From NCBI RefSeq assembly GCF_036240795.1, contig NZ_CP108454.1, positions 7,686,001 through 7,750,000 of the forward strand: 64,000 nucleotides of DNA, written 5' to 3'. The position numbers were made by a program, and so were the translations under genes. A model generated the notes under the pieces. That model was not told the origin of the DNA. It did no database searches and saw only the letters and a program-made list of their open reading frames with translations. Positions 1 to 8,261 of the stretch are shown in pieces. This stretch comes from Streptomyces sp. NBC_01268 (GTDB taxonomy: Bacteria > Actinomycetota > Actinomycetes > Streptomycetales > Streptomycetaceae). The first letter of the stretch is position 1, and each line of letters opens with the position of its first letter.

Positions 1-1907
1 AGCAGGGCCGGGCTGGGTGCGGCGCCCCCTGCCGGGGCCGAGTCGGCCGCCTTCTCGGCGGGACCGGCGGGACCGGCGGTCGGGCGGGCGGCGAGCGCCG
101 TCGTCGAGGCGGCGGGGGCGGCGTCCTTCGGCCCCGCCGTGGCGACCGGCACCAGGGCGACCTCGCCCAGTCGCCGCTCGGGCCCGGGCTCCGGCGCGAA
201 CCCCGGCACCGGCACCACGTACGGCTCCACCGGCCGCGCGGTGAACTCCATCGCCCCCGAGGCGGACTTGCGCAGGTCGAGGTGGTGCAGCCAGCCCGCG
301 TCGTCCCGACCCGGGTGGTCCAGCCGCTCGTGGTACAGGCCCCACCGCGACTCGGTCCTGGCCAGGGAGGCCCGGGCGGCCATCTCCGCGCAGTCCCTGA
401 TGAAGGAGACCTCGGCGCACCGCATCAGCTCGTGCGGCGTGCGCGCCCCCATCCCGTCGATCTCCGCCGACATCCGCGTGAACGCCTCGACAGCCAGGGA
501 CAGCTTCGCCCCGGTCTTCGGCGGTGCCACGTAGTCGTTGACGAACCGGCGCAGCTTGTACTCGACCTGCGGCTGCGGCGGTCCGTCGGGATGGCGCAGC
601 GGCCGGTAGACGAGCTCATGGGCGGCGGCGAGTTGGTCCGCGGGCAACTCGCCCTCGAACGCGCGGTACCGGGCCGCGTCCTCACCGGCCAGATCACCGA
701 AGACGAACGCGCCGATCATGTAGTTGTGCGGGACGCAGGCCAGGTCGCCCGCCGCGTACAGCCGGGGCACCGTCGTACGGGCGTGGGCGTCCACGCGTAC
801 CCCGGAGGCGGAGTGTCCGCCGCACAGCCCGATCTCCGAGATGTGCATCTCGATGTCGTGGGTGCGGTAGTCATGGCCGCGGTTCGCGTGGAACGTGCCG
901 CGGGTGGGCCGTTCCGTCGTGTGCAGGATCGACTCGACGGCGCCGACGGTCTCCTCCGGCAGATGGCTGAGCTTGAGGTACACCGGCCCCCGGTCGGAGG
1001 CGAGTTCGGCGGCGAACTCGGACATCATCCGGCCCGACCAGTAGTCCGACTCGACGAAGCGCTCGCCGTGCCGGTTCACCTGGTACCCGCCGAACGGGTT
1101 CGCGACGTACGCGCACGCCGGCCCGTTGTAGTCCTTGATCAGCGGGTTGATCTGGAAGCACTCGATCCCGGTGAGCGCGGCCCCCGCGTGGTAGGCCATG
1201 GCGTAGCCGTCGCCGGCGTTGGTGGGGTTCTCGTACGTGCCGTACAGATAGCCCGAGGCAGGCAGGCCGAGCCGGCCGCACGGACCGGTGGCCAGGATCA
1301 CCGCGCCCGCCCGGACGACCACGAAGTCGCCCGTACGGGTGTGGAATCCCGCCGCGCCTATCGCCCGTCCGTCGTCCGGGTGCGTGAGCACCCGCACCGG
1401 CATGACCCGGTTCTCGATCCGGATCCGCTCGCGCATCTCCCGCCGCCGCAGCTGCCGGTAGAGCACCTTCTTGACGTCCTTGCCCTCCGGCATCGGCAGT
1501 ACGTACGAGCCGGAGCGGTGCACCTGGCGGACCGCGTACTCGCCGTGCTCGTCCTTCTCGAACTTCACCCCGTACGACTCCAGGCGCTGGACCATCCCGA
1601 AGCCCCGGGTCGCGGTCTGCCGGACGGTGGACTGGTCGACGACGCCGTCGTTGGCGCGGGTGATCTCGGCGACGTAGTCGTCGGGTTCCGCCCGGCCCGG
1701 GATGACCGCGTTGTTGACCCCGTCCATTCCCATGGCCAGGGCGCCGGAGTGACGGACGTGCGCCTTCTCCAGGAGCAGCACGGACGCGCCGTTTCCGGCG
1801 GCGGTCAGCGCGGCCATCGTGCCCGCGGTACCGCCGCCGATGACCAGCACGTCGCAGGAGAGTTCGGTGGCGTCGGCGAGCGCGGGGATGGCCGGAGGGG
1901 TGTCCAC
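1..1907 (-). CDS. AprA-like fumarate reductase/succinate dehydrogenase-family flavoprotein (3' end outside window)
   Basis: Minus-strand reading from GTG at 1907 gives about 635 residues with no stop before the left edge. The N-terminus has the FAD-binding dinucleotide motif VIGGGTAGTMAAL, followed by HSGALAMGMDG, as in the fumarate reductase/adenylylsulfate reductase alpha superfamily. Further on are CFQINPL, GERFVESDYW, EIGLCGGHSASG and AAGDLACVPH, which cover the flavin and substrate domains. From about residue 555 the chain becomes Ala/Pro-rich and low in complexity. It lies 71 nt after the ABC ATPase gene and ends the minus operon that also encodes a two-cluster ferredoxin. An AprAB-like flavoprotein/ferredoxin pair acting on a sulfur compound is therefore plausible. 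The substrate is not shown by the sequence, and a generic FAD-dependent oxidoreductase is the alternative. Confidence 0.85.
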   Translation of the reverse strand, partial: MDTPPAIPALADATELSCDVLVIGGGTAGTMAALTAAGNGASVLLLEKAHVRHSGALAMGMDGVNNAVIPGRAEPDDYVAEITRANDGVVDQSTVRQTATRGFGMVQRLESYGVKFEKDEHGEYAVRQVHRSGSYVLPMPEGKDVKKVLYRQLRRREMRERIRIENRVMPVRVLTHPDDGRAIGAAGFHTRTGDFVVVRAGAVILATGPCGRLGLPASGYLYGTYENPTNAGDGYAMAYHAGAALTGIECFQINPLIKDYNGPACAYVANPFGGYQVNRHGERFVESDYWSGRMMSEFAAELASDRGPVYLKLSHLPEETVGAVESILHTTERPTRGTFHANRGHDYRTHDIEMHISEIGLCGGHSASGVRVDAHARTTVPRLYAAGDLACVPHNYMIGAFVFGDLAGEDAARYRAFEGELPADQLAAAHELVYRPLRHPDGPPQPQVEYKLRRFVNDYVAPPKTGAKLSLAVEAFTRMSAEIDGMGARTPHELMRCAEVSFIRDCAEMAARASLARTESRWGLYHERLDHPGRDDAGWLHHLDLRKSASGAMEFTARPVEPYVVPVPGFAPEPGPERRLGEVALVPVATAGPKDAAPAASTTALAARPTAGPAGPAEKAADSAPAGGAAPSPAL

Positions 1908-1978
1908 GGGGGTGCCTTTCGGGGGAGAGGTGGGGAGCGGAGACTCGGATGGGTCTCGGGACGGCCCCTGGGCGGATT

Positions 1979-2719
1979 TCACAGGGACGCGAGGATGCGG
2001 CGGCGCGCCTCTGTGGTGCCGGGGGCCGTGCGGGCGTCGCGATCGCGCGGGTGCGGGACGTCCAGCACCCGCCCGGAGCCGAGTCGGAGGACCCGGTCGC
2101 CGAGGTGCAGGGCCTCGTCCACGTCGTGGGTGACGAAGACGACGGTGGCACCGGTACCGCGCAGGATGTCGACCAGCAGGTCCTGCATCCCGGCCCGGGT
2201 GTGCGCGTCCAGCGCACCGAAGGGCTCGTCCATCAGGACCGCACGGGGGCTGCCGACCAGGGCGCGGGCCAGCTGGACCCGTTGGCGCTGGCCGCCGGAC
2301 AGCTGGTGCGGCAGCTTGTGGGCGTGGTCTGCGAGGCCGACCCGGTCCAGCCAGTCGGCCGCCGAGCGCCGCCGCTCGGCACGAGGGACCCGGCGGATCG
2401 CGAGCGGCAGCTCCACGTTGGCGCGGACGGTCCGCCAGGGCAGCAGCGCGTCGTGCTGGAACACCAGGGCCCGGTCGGCGGACGGCCGGTCGATCGGCTC
2501 CCCGTCCTGGCTGACCCTTCCCTCCCGTGGGGGCAGCAGCCCCGCGAGGGTGCGCAGCAGCGTCGACTTGCCGCAGCCGGAGGGTCCGACCACGGCCAGG
2601 AGCTCGCCGGGCGGGATGCCCAGCGTCACGGTGCCCGGAACGGTGGCGCCGTCCGGGTGGCCGAGCCGCACGGCGTCCAGGGTGAGTTCGGCGCCGGCGG
2701 CCGCGGGTGCGTGTGTCAT
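1979..2719 (-). CDS. ABC transporter ATPase, sulfonate/nitrate/taurine type (SsuB/TauB-like)
   Basis: A 246-residue cytoplasmic ATPase that would power import with the adjacent permease and lipoprotein. Walker A GPSGCGKST is at residues 45-53, the Q-loop region is near 88, the signature LSGGQRQRV starts near 140, Walker B VLMDEP is at 161-166 and the switch histidine in VTHDVDEA is near 198. All catalytic motifs are intact. The ATG overlaps the permease stop by 4 nt (ATGA), so the two are translationally coupled. The length and the aromatic/short-loop style fit the SsuB/TauB/NrtD group. Substrate inference rests on family and neighbours only. Confidence 0.93.
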   Translation of the reverse strand: MTHAPAAAGAELTLDAVRLGHPDGATVPGTVTLGIPPGELLAVVGPSGCGKSTLLRTLAGLLPPREGRVSQDGEPIDRPSADRALVFQHDALLPWRTVRANVELPLAIRRVPRAERRRSAADWLDRVGLADHAHKLPHQLSGGQRQRVQLARALVGSPRAVLMDEPFGALDAHTRAGMQDLLVDILRGTGATVVFVTHDVDEALHLGDRVLRLGSGRVLDVPHPRDRDARTAPGTTEARRRILASL

Positions 2720-3624
2720 GGAACCGGCTCCTTGCGGGGAACGGCGGTGGGGTGCGCGGTGTCGGCGAGGGCGTCGTGGGCGGGGGTCTCAGGGGTCGTA
2801 CGGGCCGTCGGTGCGGCCCGGCGGAGCAGTGCGCGCGAGGCGTCGGCTCCGCCACCCGCCGTCGGACGGGGCAGCCACGACGTCGCGCGACGGCCCAGGG
2901 ACTCCACCGCCGTCGACGTGAGCCAACCGAGGCCGCCGATGGTGGCCATGCCGACGAACATTCCCGGATAGTCGACGACCGTGTAGTCCTGCCAGGTCCG
3001 GTAGCCGACCCCGTACTCGCCGGAGATCATCTCCGCGGAGATCACGCAGATCCACGCGACGCCGACGCCCACCGACAGCCCGCCGAAGACGCCCGGGAGG
3101 GCTCCCGGCAGCACCACCGAGCGCAGCACCCGCAGCCGGCCGCCGCCCATGGTGAGCACGGCCTCTTCCCAGGCCGGAGTGAGCGCCCGGACCGCGTGCC
3201 GGGTCGACACCAGAACGGGGAAGAAGGCGGCGGTGAGGGTGATGAAGACGATGCCCTGCTCGTTGGTGGGCAGCAGCAGGATGGCGACCGGGACCAGGGC
3301 GATGGCCGGCACGGGCCGTACCACCTCGACCAGGGGGCCCAGCAGGTCGGCGGCGAGCCGGGAGCGGGCGACGGCCGTGCCGGCCGCCACCCCCAGGACC
3401 GCGGCCAGCAGGAAGCCCGCCGCGATCCGTCCCAGGCTGTGCCCCAGGTCCTGCCAGTACGTCGCGGTACCGACGCGGTCGGCGAAGGCCGAGGCCACCT
3501 CGACGACGGTCGGGAACTGCTCGAACCGCAGCCACAGGTTGACGTCCAGCGAGGTCAGCAGGTGCCAGATCAGGAGGGCCGCGGCGAGCGAGCCGGCGCG
3601 GACCAGACGGCGGCCCGCGCTCAT
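2716..3624 (-). CDS. ABC transporter permease, SsuC/TauC-like
   Basis: An integral membrane protein of 302 residues with about six hydrophobic segments, starting MSAGRRLVRAGSLAAALLIW. The EAA-type coupling loop is present around GGGRLRVLRSVVLPGALPGV. I chose the ATG at 3624 over the much longer open frame upstream because it overlaps the stop of the substrate-binding gene by 4 nt, and because the upstream extension is arginine-rich shadow sequence. It belongs to the BPD_transp_1 family used for aliphatic sulfonates, taurine, nitrate and related anions. Confidence 0.92.
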   Translation of the reverse strand: MSAGRRLVRAGSLAAALLIWHLLTSLDVNLWLRFEQFPTVVEVASAFADRVGTATYWQDLGHSLGRIAAGFLLAAVLGVAAGTAVARSRLAADLLGPLVEVVRPVPAIALVPVAILLLPTNEQGIVFITLTAAFFPVLVSTRHAVRALTPAWEEAVLTMGGGRLRVLRSVVLPGALPGVFGGLSVGVGVAWICVISAEMISGEYGVGYRTWQDYTVVDYPGMFVGMATIGGLGWLTSTAVESLGRRATSWLPRPTAGGGADASRALLRRAAPTARTTPETPAHDALADTAHPTAVPRKEPVP

Positions 3625-4967
3625 GACGCGAGCCGAACGGCGTCCGGATAGCCCACGACCCGGGCTCCGGGATGCCCGGAGACGTACGTCCGCGCGTTGG
3701 CCGGGGTGACGAAGGCCCGCAGCCGCCGGCCGTCCGCGACCCACACCGCCTTGTCGGCGAACCACAGGGTGCCGGTCAGCGCGTCCGGCACGTAGGCGGC
3801 TCTCACGTCGGCGCCCTTGGCGGCCTTCAGGAGTTCCTCGGGAGTGTCGAAGGAACGCGTGGTGGCCTGCCCCTTGAGCCACAGCTCAGGCTTGACCGTG
3901 GTCGTCTTCGGGTACGCCGGGCTCGACGCGGCCCGCTGGAGCGGAGCCGTGTCGACGAACGCGTCCACGTCGACGTCGCCGACCAGCTTGGCGGCCTTCA
4001 GCAGCGGCACGTCCTCCTTCAGAGCGGCGATCAGCTCCGGGCGGAGCCGCGGGTCGAAGGTGGAGATGCCGTTCGCACCGTTGTAGAGGTAGACGACCTC
4101 GGCGGGAAGTCCGGTGGCCTTCGCCACCGATTCGGCCGCCGCGACGGGCTGGGTGCGCAGGTGGTCGGTGGCCCGGCGCTGCGCCGTGAGGAAGTCGTCG
4201 AGGATCCCGGGGCGTCGTTCGGCGAACTTCTGCCGCACGGTGACCCCGTGGAAGGTCGGCAGATCGAGCACCGCACCGTCGTACAGGGCTTCGGCCCGGC
4301 CCTCGAAGGCCAGCAGGCCCGGCCACGCGACGAACTGGGACAGCGCGTCGACACTGCCGGCGGTCAGCGCCGACGCGCCCACGCTGGGCTGCTGGTTGAG
4401 CTTCCGGACGTCCTTCTGCGGGTCGATGCCGGCCCGCTCCAGCGCCCGCACGAGGGTCCCGTCGGCGGCCGAGCCGACACTGGTGGACACCTTCCTGCCG
4501 CGCAGGTCGGCCAGCGACTTCAGGGGCGAACCGGGGGCGGTCACCACGGTGTTGAGGCCGCCGCGCAGGTTGTAGCCGGTGACCGCGACCAGCCGGGTCG
4601 GCTGCCCCAGTTGCTTCCCGCGGGCCGCGTTGATGAGCAGGGGGAAGTCGCCCATCGACCCGATGTCGATCTTCCCGGCCGTCATCTGGGCGGTGATCGG
4701 CGCACCGGTCGCGTAGTCCTGCCACACGACCTTGTACGAGACGCCGTCCTTCTTCCCGCGCGCCGCGAGCTCCTCCTCGAAGTAGCCGAGGGAGCGCAGC
4801 AGTGTGCCGGCGGTGACGGTGTTGATGGTCTTCGACTGGTAGCCGACGGTCACCGTGACCGTCTTCCCGTCGTCGCTGTCGGCGCCTGCCGTGCCGCCGC
4901 AGGAGACGGCGAGGGGAAGCAGTGCGGTGGCCAGGAGCGGGAGCAGGGGAACTCTCTTGCGGGGCAT
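3621..4967 (-). CDS. Sulfonate-type ABC substrate-binding lipoprotein with NosL-like C-terminal domain
   Basis: A 448-residue exported lipoprotein. The signal peptide ends in the lipobox LAVSC, with Cys23 as the likely lipidated residue. Residues about 35-350 form an SsuA/NrtA-like periplasmic binding domain (GYQSKTINTVTAG, GKIDIGSMGDFPLL, LRGRKVSTSVGSAADGTLV). This family usually runs 320-340 residues; here about 80 extra C-terminal residues follow. That tail (TRSFDTPEELLKAA, YVPDALTGTLWFADKAVWVA, AFVTPANARTYVSGHPGARV) resembles the C-terminal half of NosL-family copper-handling proteins, although the NosL N-terminal Cys/Met metal motif is not visible. The start is the first ATG giving a lipoprotein signal. 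It is coupled to the permease by ATGA and lies 14 nt after the ferredoxin gene. Confidence 0.88.
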   Translation of the reverse strand: MPRKRVPLLPLLATALLPLAVSCGGTAGADSDDGKTVTVTVGYQSKTINTVTAGTLLRSLGYFEEELAARGKKDGVSYKVVWQDYATGAPITAQMTAGKIDIGSMGDFPLLINAARGKQLGQPTRLVAVTGYNLRGGLNTVVTAPGSPLKSLADLRGRKVSTSVGSAADGTLVRALERAGIDPQKDVRKLNQQPSVGASALTAGSVDALSQFVAWPGLLAFEGRAEALYDGAVLDLPTFHGVTVRQKFAERRPGILDDFLTAQRRATDHLRTQPVAAAESVAKATGLPAEVVYLYNGANGISTFDPRLRPELIAALKEDVPLLKAAKLVGDVDVDAFVDTAPLQRAASSPAYPKTTTVKPELWLKGQATTRSFDTPEELLKAAKGADVRAAYVPDALTGTLWFADKAVWVADGRRLRAFVTPANARTYVSGHPGARVVGYPDAVRLAS

Positions 4968-4981
4968 GGAAGGCCGGCCTT

Positions 4982-5209
4982 TCAGCGGAGCAGATAGGGC
5001 ATGTTGACGGTGACCGCACCGGTGGGACAGCGCGCCGCACACGGGCCGCAGTACCAGCACTCGTCCACGTGCATGTACGCCTTGCCGTCGTCCTCGCGGA
5101 TGGCGAGCGAGTCGAGCGGACACATGTCGACGCAGAGCGTGCAGCCGTCGATGCACTTGGACTCGTCGATGGTCACGGGCACGTCCGTGCGCTGTGGAAC
5201 AAGAGGCAT
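4982..5209 (-). CDS. Small 2x[4Fe-4S] ferredoxin, AprB-like
   Basis: A 75-residue protein with two [4Fe-4S] motifs, CIDGCTLCVDMCP (C-x3-C-x2-C-x3-C) and CWYCGPCAARCP (C-x2-C-x2-C-x3-C). The ATG at 5209 (MPLVPQRTD) is preceded by GGAG at a good distance; an in-frame TTG at 5221 is less likely. It sits directly upstream of the lipoprotein gene and in the same operon as the AprA-like flavoprotein. It is the obvious electron partner of that flavoprotein, as in adenylylsulfate-reductase-type AprAB pairs. That pairing is inference from gene order and family. Confidence 0.92.
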   Translation of the reverse strand: MPLVPQRTDVPVTIDESKCIDGCTLCVDMCPLDSLAIREDDGKAYMHVDECWYCGPCAARCPTGAVTVNMPYLLR

Positions 5210-5265
5210 GACTGTCTCCAAGACCCGAAGGGGCGGGAACGAGAAAGAAGGGGGGAAGGGAGATG

Positions 5266-5370
5266 GCGGAATGCGGAATGCGGAATGCGGAATGCCGAGC
5301 TGGGAGCTGGGAGCTGGGAGCTGGGAGCCGGGAGCCGGGAGCCGGGAGCCGGGAGCCAGAAGTCGGGAGC
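5266..5370. repeat. Heptanucleotide tandem repeats (7-bp period, about 15 units)
   Basis: Three blocks keep one 7-bp register: GCGGAAT x4 (5266-5293), one transition unit, TGGGAGC x4 (5301-5328), CGGGAGC x4 (5329-5356), a degenerate unit and a final CGGGAGC (5364-5370). They lie between the GntR gene and the ferredoxin gene, within the presumed operon leader. Confidence 0.95.
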
Positions 5371-5390
5371 CCGGGGCCGGCTCCCTCGCG

Positions 5391-6158
5391 TCACGGTGAC
5401 CGGCGCAGCACGCCGCTCATGGTGATGCGGTCGCCGCGGAACCGGATGAACTCCAGATCCACCGGGCGCCCGCCGGGCAGACAGGTCAGCCGCTCCAGCA
5501 GCAGCACGGCCGCGCCGCGCGGGGCCTGGAGCACCGCGGCGGAGTGCGCGTCGGCCGTGACCGCCTCCAGGGTGATCTCGGCATGCCCCAGCGGACCGCC
5601 GGTGAGCGCTTCCAGGAGCCGGAACACATCCGTGTTCTCCAGGTCGCAGCCGAGCAGTTCACCGCCCACGTCCATGGGCAGGTAGGACAGGTCCAAGGAC
5701 AGCGGAAGTCCATTCAGGCGGCGCAGCCGCTCGATACAGAGCACGTCGCTGTGATCGGGCAGCCCGAGTCGGTGCGCCACCGGGCCCGGGGCGGAGACGG
5801 GGCCGACGGTACGGACCTCGTTGGTGACCCGGCCGTGCTCGTGCAGGGTCTCGGCCAGGCCCTGGAGGCGGTCCAGGCCGTGGGGGTACTTCTCGCACAC
5901 CACCACGGTGCCGACGCCGGGCTGCCGCTCGACGAGCTGTTCGCCGCGCAGCAGGTCCAGGGCCTGTCGCACGGTGTTGCGGCTGGCCCGGTAGTCCGCG
6001 GCGATGACGTCTTCGAGGGGGAGGACCCGCTGGGGGAAGACGCCGGCGAGGATCTGGTGGCGTAGCAGATCGGCGAGCTGTCGCGCCCGGTCCGCACGCA
6101 GTCGTCGACGGCGCGCGGCGGCGACCGGGCGGGCTGCGGGGGTGGGTTCGGCTGGCAT
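5391..6158 (-). CDS. GntR-family (HutC/UTRA-type) transcriptional regulator
   Basis: A 255-residue DNA-binding protein. The winged helix is at about residues 20-85 (LADLLRHQILAGVF, SRNTVRQALDLLRGEQLVERQ), and the UTRA ligand domain spans about 105-250 (LCIERLRRLNGLPLSLDLSYLP, VDLEFIRFRGDRITMSGVLRR). I chose the ATG at 6158, which gives a normal family length; the open frame runs further upstream without homology. It is the first gene of the minus-strand set that continues with the ferredoxin, ABC transporter and flavoprotein genes, so it probably regulates them. The effector is unknown. Confidence 0.9.
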   Translation of the reverse strand: MPAEPTPAARPVAAARRRRLRADRARQLADLLRHQILAGVFPQRVLPLEDVIAADYRASRNTVRQALDLLRGEQLVERQPGVGTVVVCEKYPHGLDRLQGLAETLHEHGRVTNEVRTVGPVSAPGPVAHRLGLPDHSDVLCIERLRRLNGLPLSLDLSYLPMDVGGELLGCDLENTDVFRLLEALTGGPLGHAEITLEAVTADAHSAAVLQAPRGAAVLLLERLTCLPGGRPVDLEFIRFRGDRITMSGVLRRSP

Positions 6159-6306
6159 GGCAGGGAACGTACCGGTGGAGTGCCGCCGATGGTGTTGCCG
6201 CAGTATTGCGCCACCTGACGCCTTGTGTGAACCCTTCTGACCTGGGATTTCTCCGGCCGAGTGGCAAGATCCGCCACAGCGGCGTCCACCACGTGGACGG
6301 CAGGAC

Positions 6307-6507
6307 CTGATCGCGCGTCGGCCGCACCCCACGGACGCCCGCAAGTCGCTCGTCGAGCTGACGGGCGCCGGCCGGACCGCACTCGAAGCAGAGCGCGGCC
6401 GCAGGGCCGGCTGGCTCGCTCAGGCCATCGAGTCCGAACGCACGGCCGAGGAGCGGGCGTTGCCGGCACGGAGCGCGGTACTCCTGGAACGACTCGCCAC
6501 CCGCTGA
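6307..6507 (+). pseudogene. 3' remnant of a MarR-family regulator gene
   Basis: Plus-strand frame 6307-6507 reads LIARRPHPTDARKSLVELTG and then a helical tail ending LLERLATR and TGA. This is the typical wing and C-terminal dimerisation helix of MarR regulators (RxxHPTDxRxxLVxLT). Sequence upstream in the same frame is not MarR-like, so the N-terminal half with the recognition helix is gone. It lies alone between the GntR and DUF1326 genes. Confidence 0.7.
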
Positions 6508-6556
6508 CCCCTCGACGGGCCCAGGCCTCTCCGGTGGCCGTTCCGGAACGAGGCCG

Positions 6557-7210
6557 TCAGCCGGGGCCGGACCAGTCGAAGGTGATGGTCTTGCTGGACT
6601 TGCCGGTGCGGTTCCAGGTGAAGCCGAAGGCGTCGGCCTGGTCGGTGAGGGCGCGGCCCCAGGTGGCGAGCTGGCCGGGGCCGGTTTCGCAGCCGGGGAG
6701 GTTGGTCGACTGCACGCGGGCGCCGGCCGGGGTGGTCGGGCCGGTGAGTGCCTCGGCGCGGGCCTCGAGCCGCCCGGGGACGCTCGCCCGCCAGCTGGCC
6801 AGGTCCTCGTCGATCTCCACCTCGATGGGCGCGAAGTCCATGCCCCGCACCTCGAAGGCACCCATGCTGACCAGCTGCGCGGGCCAGCTGCCGGCCTGGC
6901 CGCTGAAGATCATCTGCAGGGCTTGGCGCTGCCCGTCGTCGGCCCGCTCGTCGAAGATGAACGCCGCGTACGAGTCCGAGTGCTCGGCCCACACATTGCC
7001 GACGAAGACGCCGAGCATCACCATGTTCAGCCCGTCCAGTCGGACGTCGCCGTAGGTGCCCTCGCGTATGTGCCACACCAGGATGCCTTCGCAGTCGCCG
7101 GTGGTCGGCGGCTGGGCGAACGAGCACGGGCACGGAATGTCGCACTTGCACACGTCGAACCAGTCACCCGCCAGACGCCAGGCCGGCACGGTCACTGCCG
7201 CCTGTGTCAT
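6557..7210 (-). CDS. DUF1326 domain-containing protein
   Basis: A 217-residue soluble protein whose N-terminus has the family cysteine cluster CKCDIPCPC (residues 21-29) after the motif WRLAGDWFDV, with GDCEGILVWHI following. The start ATG at 7210 has GGAGGAG upstream. The cysteines suggest metal binding, but the biochemical role of DUF1326 is unknown to me. It is divergently transcribed from a DUF2182 membrane-protein gene 226 bp away, a recurrent pairing of these two families. Confidence 0.9.
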   Translation of the reverse strand: MTQAAVTVPAWRLAGDWFDVCKCDIPCPCSFAQPPTTGDCEGILVWHIREGTYGDVRLDGLNMVMLGVFVGNVWAEHSDSYAAFIFDERADDGQRQALQMIFSGQAGSWPAQLVSMGAFEVRGMDFAPIEVEIDEDLASWRASVPGRLEARAEALTGPTTPAGARVQSTNLPGCETGPGQLATWGRALTDQADAFGFTWNRTGKSSKTITFDWSGPG

Positions 7211-7436
7211 CGCGCTCACTCCTCCCACAACCATGCAGGTCCGCGGGTCGCGGGAGGGAGCAGAAGGGTCGGGCCCGGATCCGCGTTCCTTCGTCCGGCC
7301 GCGCCCGGCGACCGGAACGGGGCGATTCCTTTCCTCACCTCCATGGTGCGCCCGGGCCGCCGGGGCGGCCAGTGGCGAGAGCGGTTGCCGTGCTCGGGAT
7401 CCGTGCTGTGCTGGAAGGATCCGATGGGAGTGCGTC

Positions 7437-8249
7437 ATGCGTACGGTTCGGCGGCCGGACAGGACCGACCACCCGCTGCGGGCGGGAGTGCTGCTGCCGG
7501 TCCGGGACCTCGCCGTGGCCTGGGCGCTGATCGTCCTGATCGCGGCCCTGGCCTGGGTGCTCACCGTGGACCAGGCCCGGGGCATGGGGGTCGGGCCCGG
7601 CACGATGGGGATGGCGCTGCCGCTGTTCCTCCTGCTGTGGCTGGCGATGATGGCGGCGATGATGCTGCCCTCCGTCGCCCCCGTCGCGGTGACCTGGGCC
7701 AAGGGGATCGCCCGCCAGTCCAGCGGAGCCGGGCGGGCGCTGCGCACCACCGAGTTCGTCTCCGGCTACCTGGTGGTGTGGACGGCGTTCGGCCTCCTCG
7801 CGTACGGCGGGCTGGCGCTCACTGGCGCCCTGGTCGATCGTGACCCGGACGTCGGGAAGTGGATCGGGGCGGCCGCCTTCGCACTGGCCGGGCTGTACCA
7901 GCTGGGCCCGCTCAAGGACATCTGCCTCCGGCACTGCCGCAGCCCCATGGCCCAGCTGATGCGGTACGCCGCGTACCGGCCGCGGCTGCGCGACCTGCGG
8001 GTGGGGCTGCACCACGGCGCGTACTGCGTCGGCTGCTGCTGGGCGCTGATGGGCGTCCTGATCCCGCTCGGTGTCATGAACGTCGCGGCGATGGCGGGGG
8101 TGGCGGCGCTGATCTTCCTGGAGAAGCTCTGGTCCCGGGGGCCACAGCTGGCCCGGCTGGCCGGCGTCGCGTTCCTGGTGCTGGCCGTGTTGGCGCTCTT
8201 CCAGGACTGGCTGCTGCCGGGCCTGCGGAGTTCGATGACGCCGATGTGA
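7437..8249 (+). CDS. DUF2182 multi-pass membrane protein (predicted metal-binding)
   Basis: A 270-residue integral membrane protein with about six to seven hydrophobic segments. Hallmarks are the methionine-rich stretch LAMMAAMMLPSVAPV and the cysteine/histidine motifs CLRHCRSP and HHGAYCVGCCWALMG, which suggest metal handling. The ATG at 7437 is preceded by GGGAG at 7 nt. It lies head-to-head with the DUF1326 gene. Function is unproven; family annotation is predicted metal-binding integral membrane protein. Confidence 0.9.
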   Translation: MRTVRRPDRTDHPLRAGVLLPVRDLAVAWALIVLIAALAWVLTVDQARGMGVGPGTMGMALPLFLLLWLAMMAAMMLPSVAPVAVTWAKGIARQSSGAGRALRTTEFVSGYLVVWTAFGLLAYGGLALTGALVDRDPDVGKWIGAAAFALAGLYQLGPLKDICLRHCRSPMAQLMRYAAYRPRLRDLRVGLHHGAYCVGCCWALMGVLIPLGVMNVAAMAGVAALIFLEKLWSRGPQLARLAGVAFLVLAVLALFQDWLLPGLRSSMTPM

Positions 8250-8261
8250 GGTCCTGCTGCA

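Noticed and set aside
282..2921. An 879-codon plus-strand open frame over the flavoprotein and ATPase genes
   Set aside because: Shadow frame; the minus strand gives family-consistent motifs throughout.
5266..5370. Possible coding of repeated peptides by the heptamer array
   Set aside because: A 7-bp period shifts frame at every unit, so no frame yields a stable peptide repeat of short period, and no start with ribosome-binding site fits.
6961..7436. Upstream extension of the DUF2182 gene to a frame start at 7056
   Set aside because: The extension overlaps the divergent DUF1326 gene and lacks hydrophobic or family sequence; the ATG at 7437 has a good ribosome-binding site.
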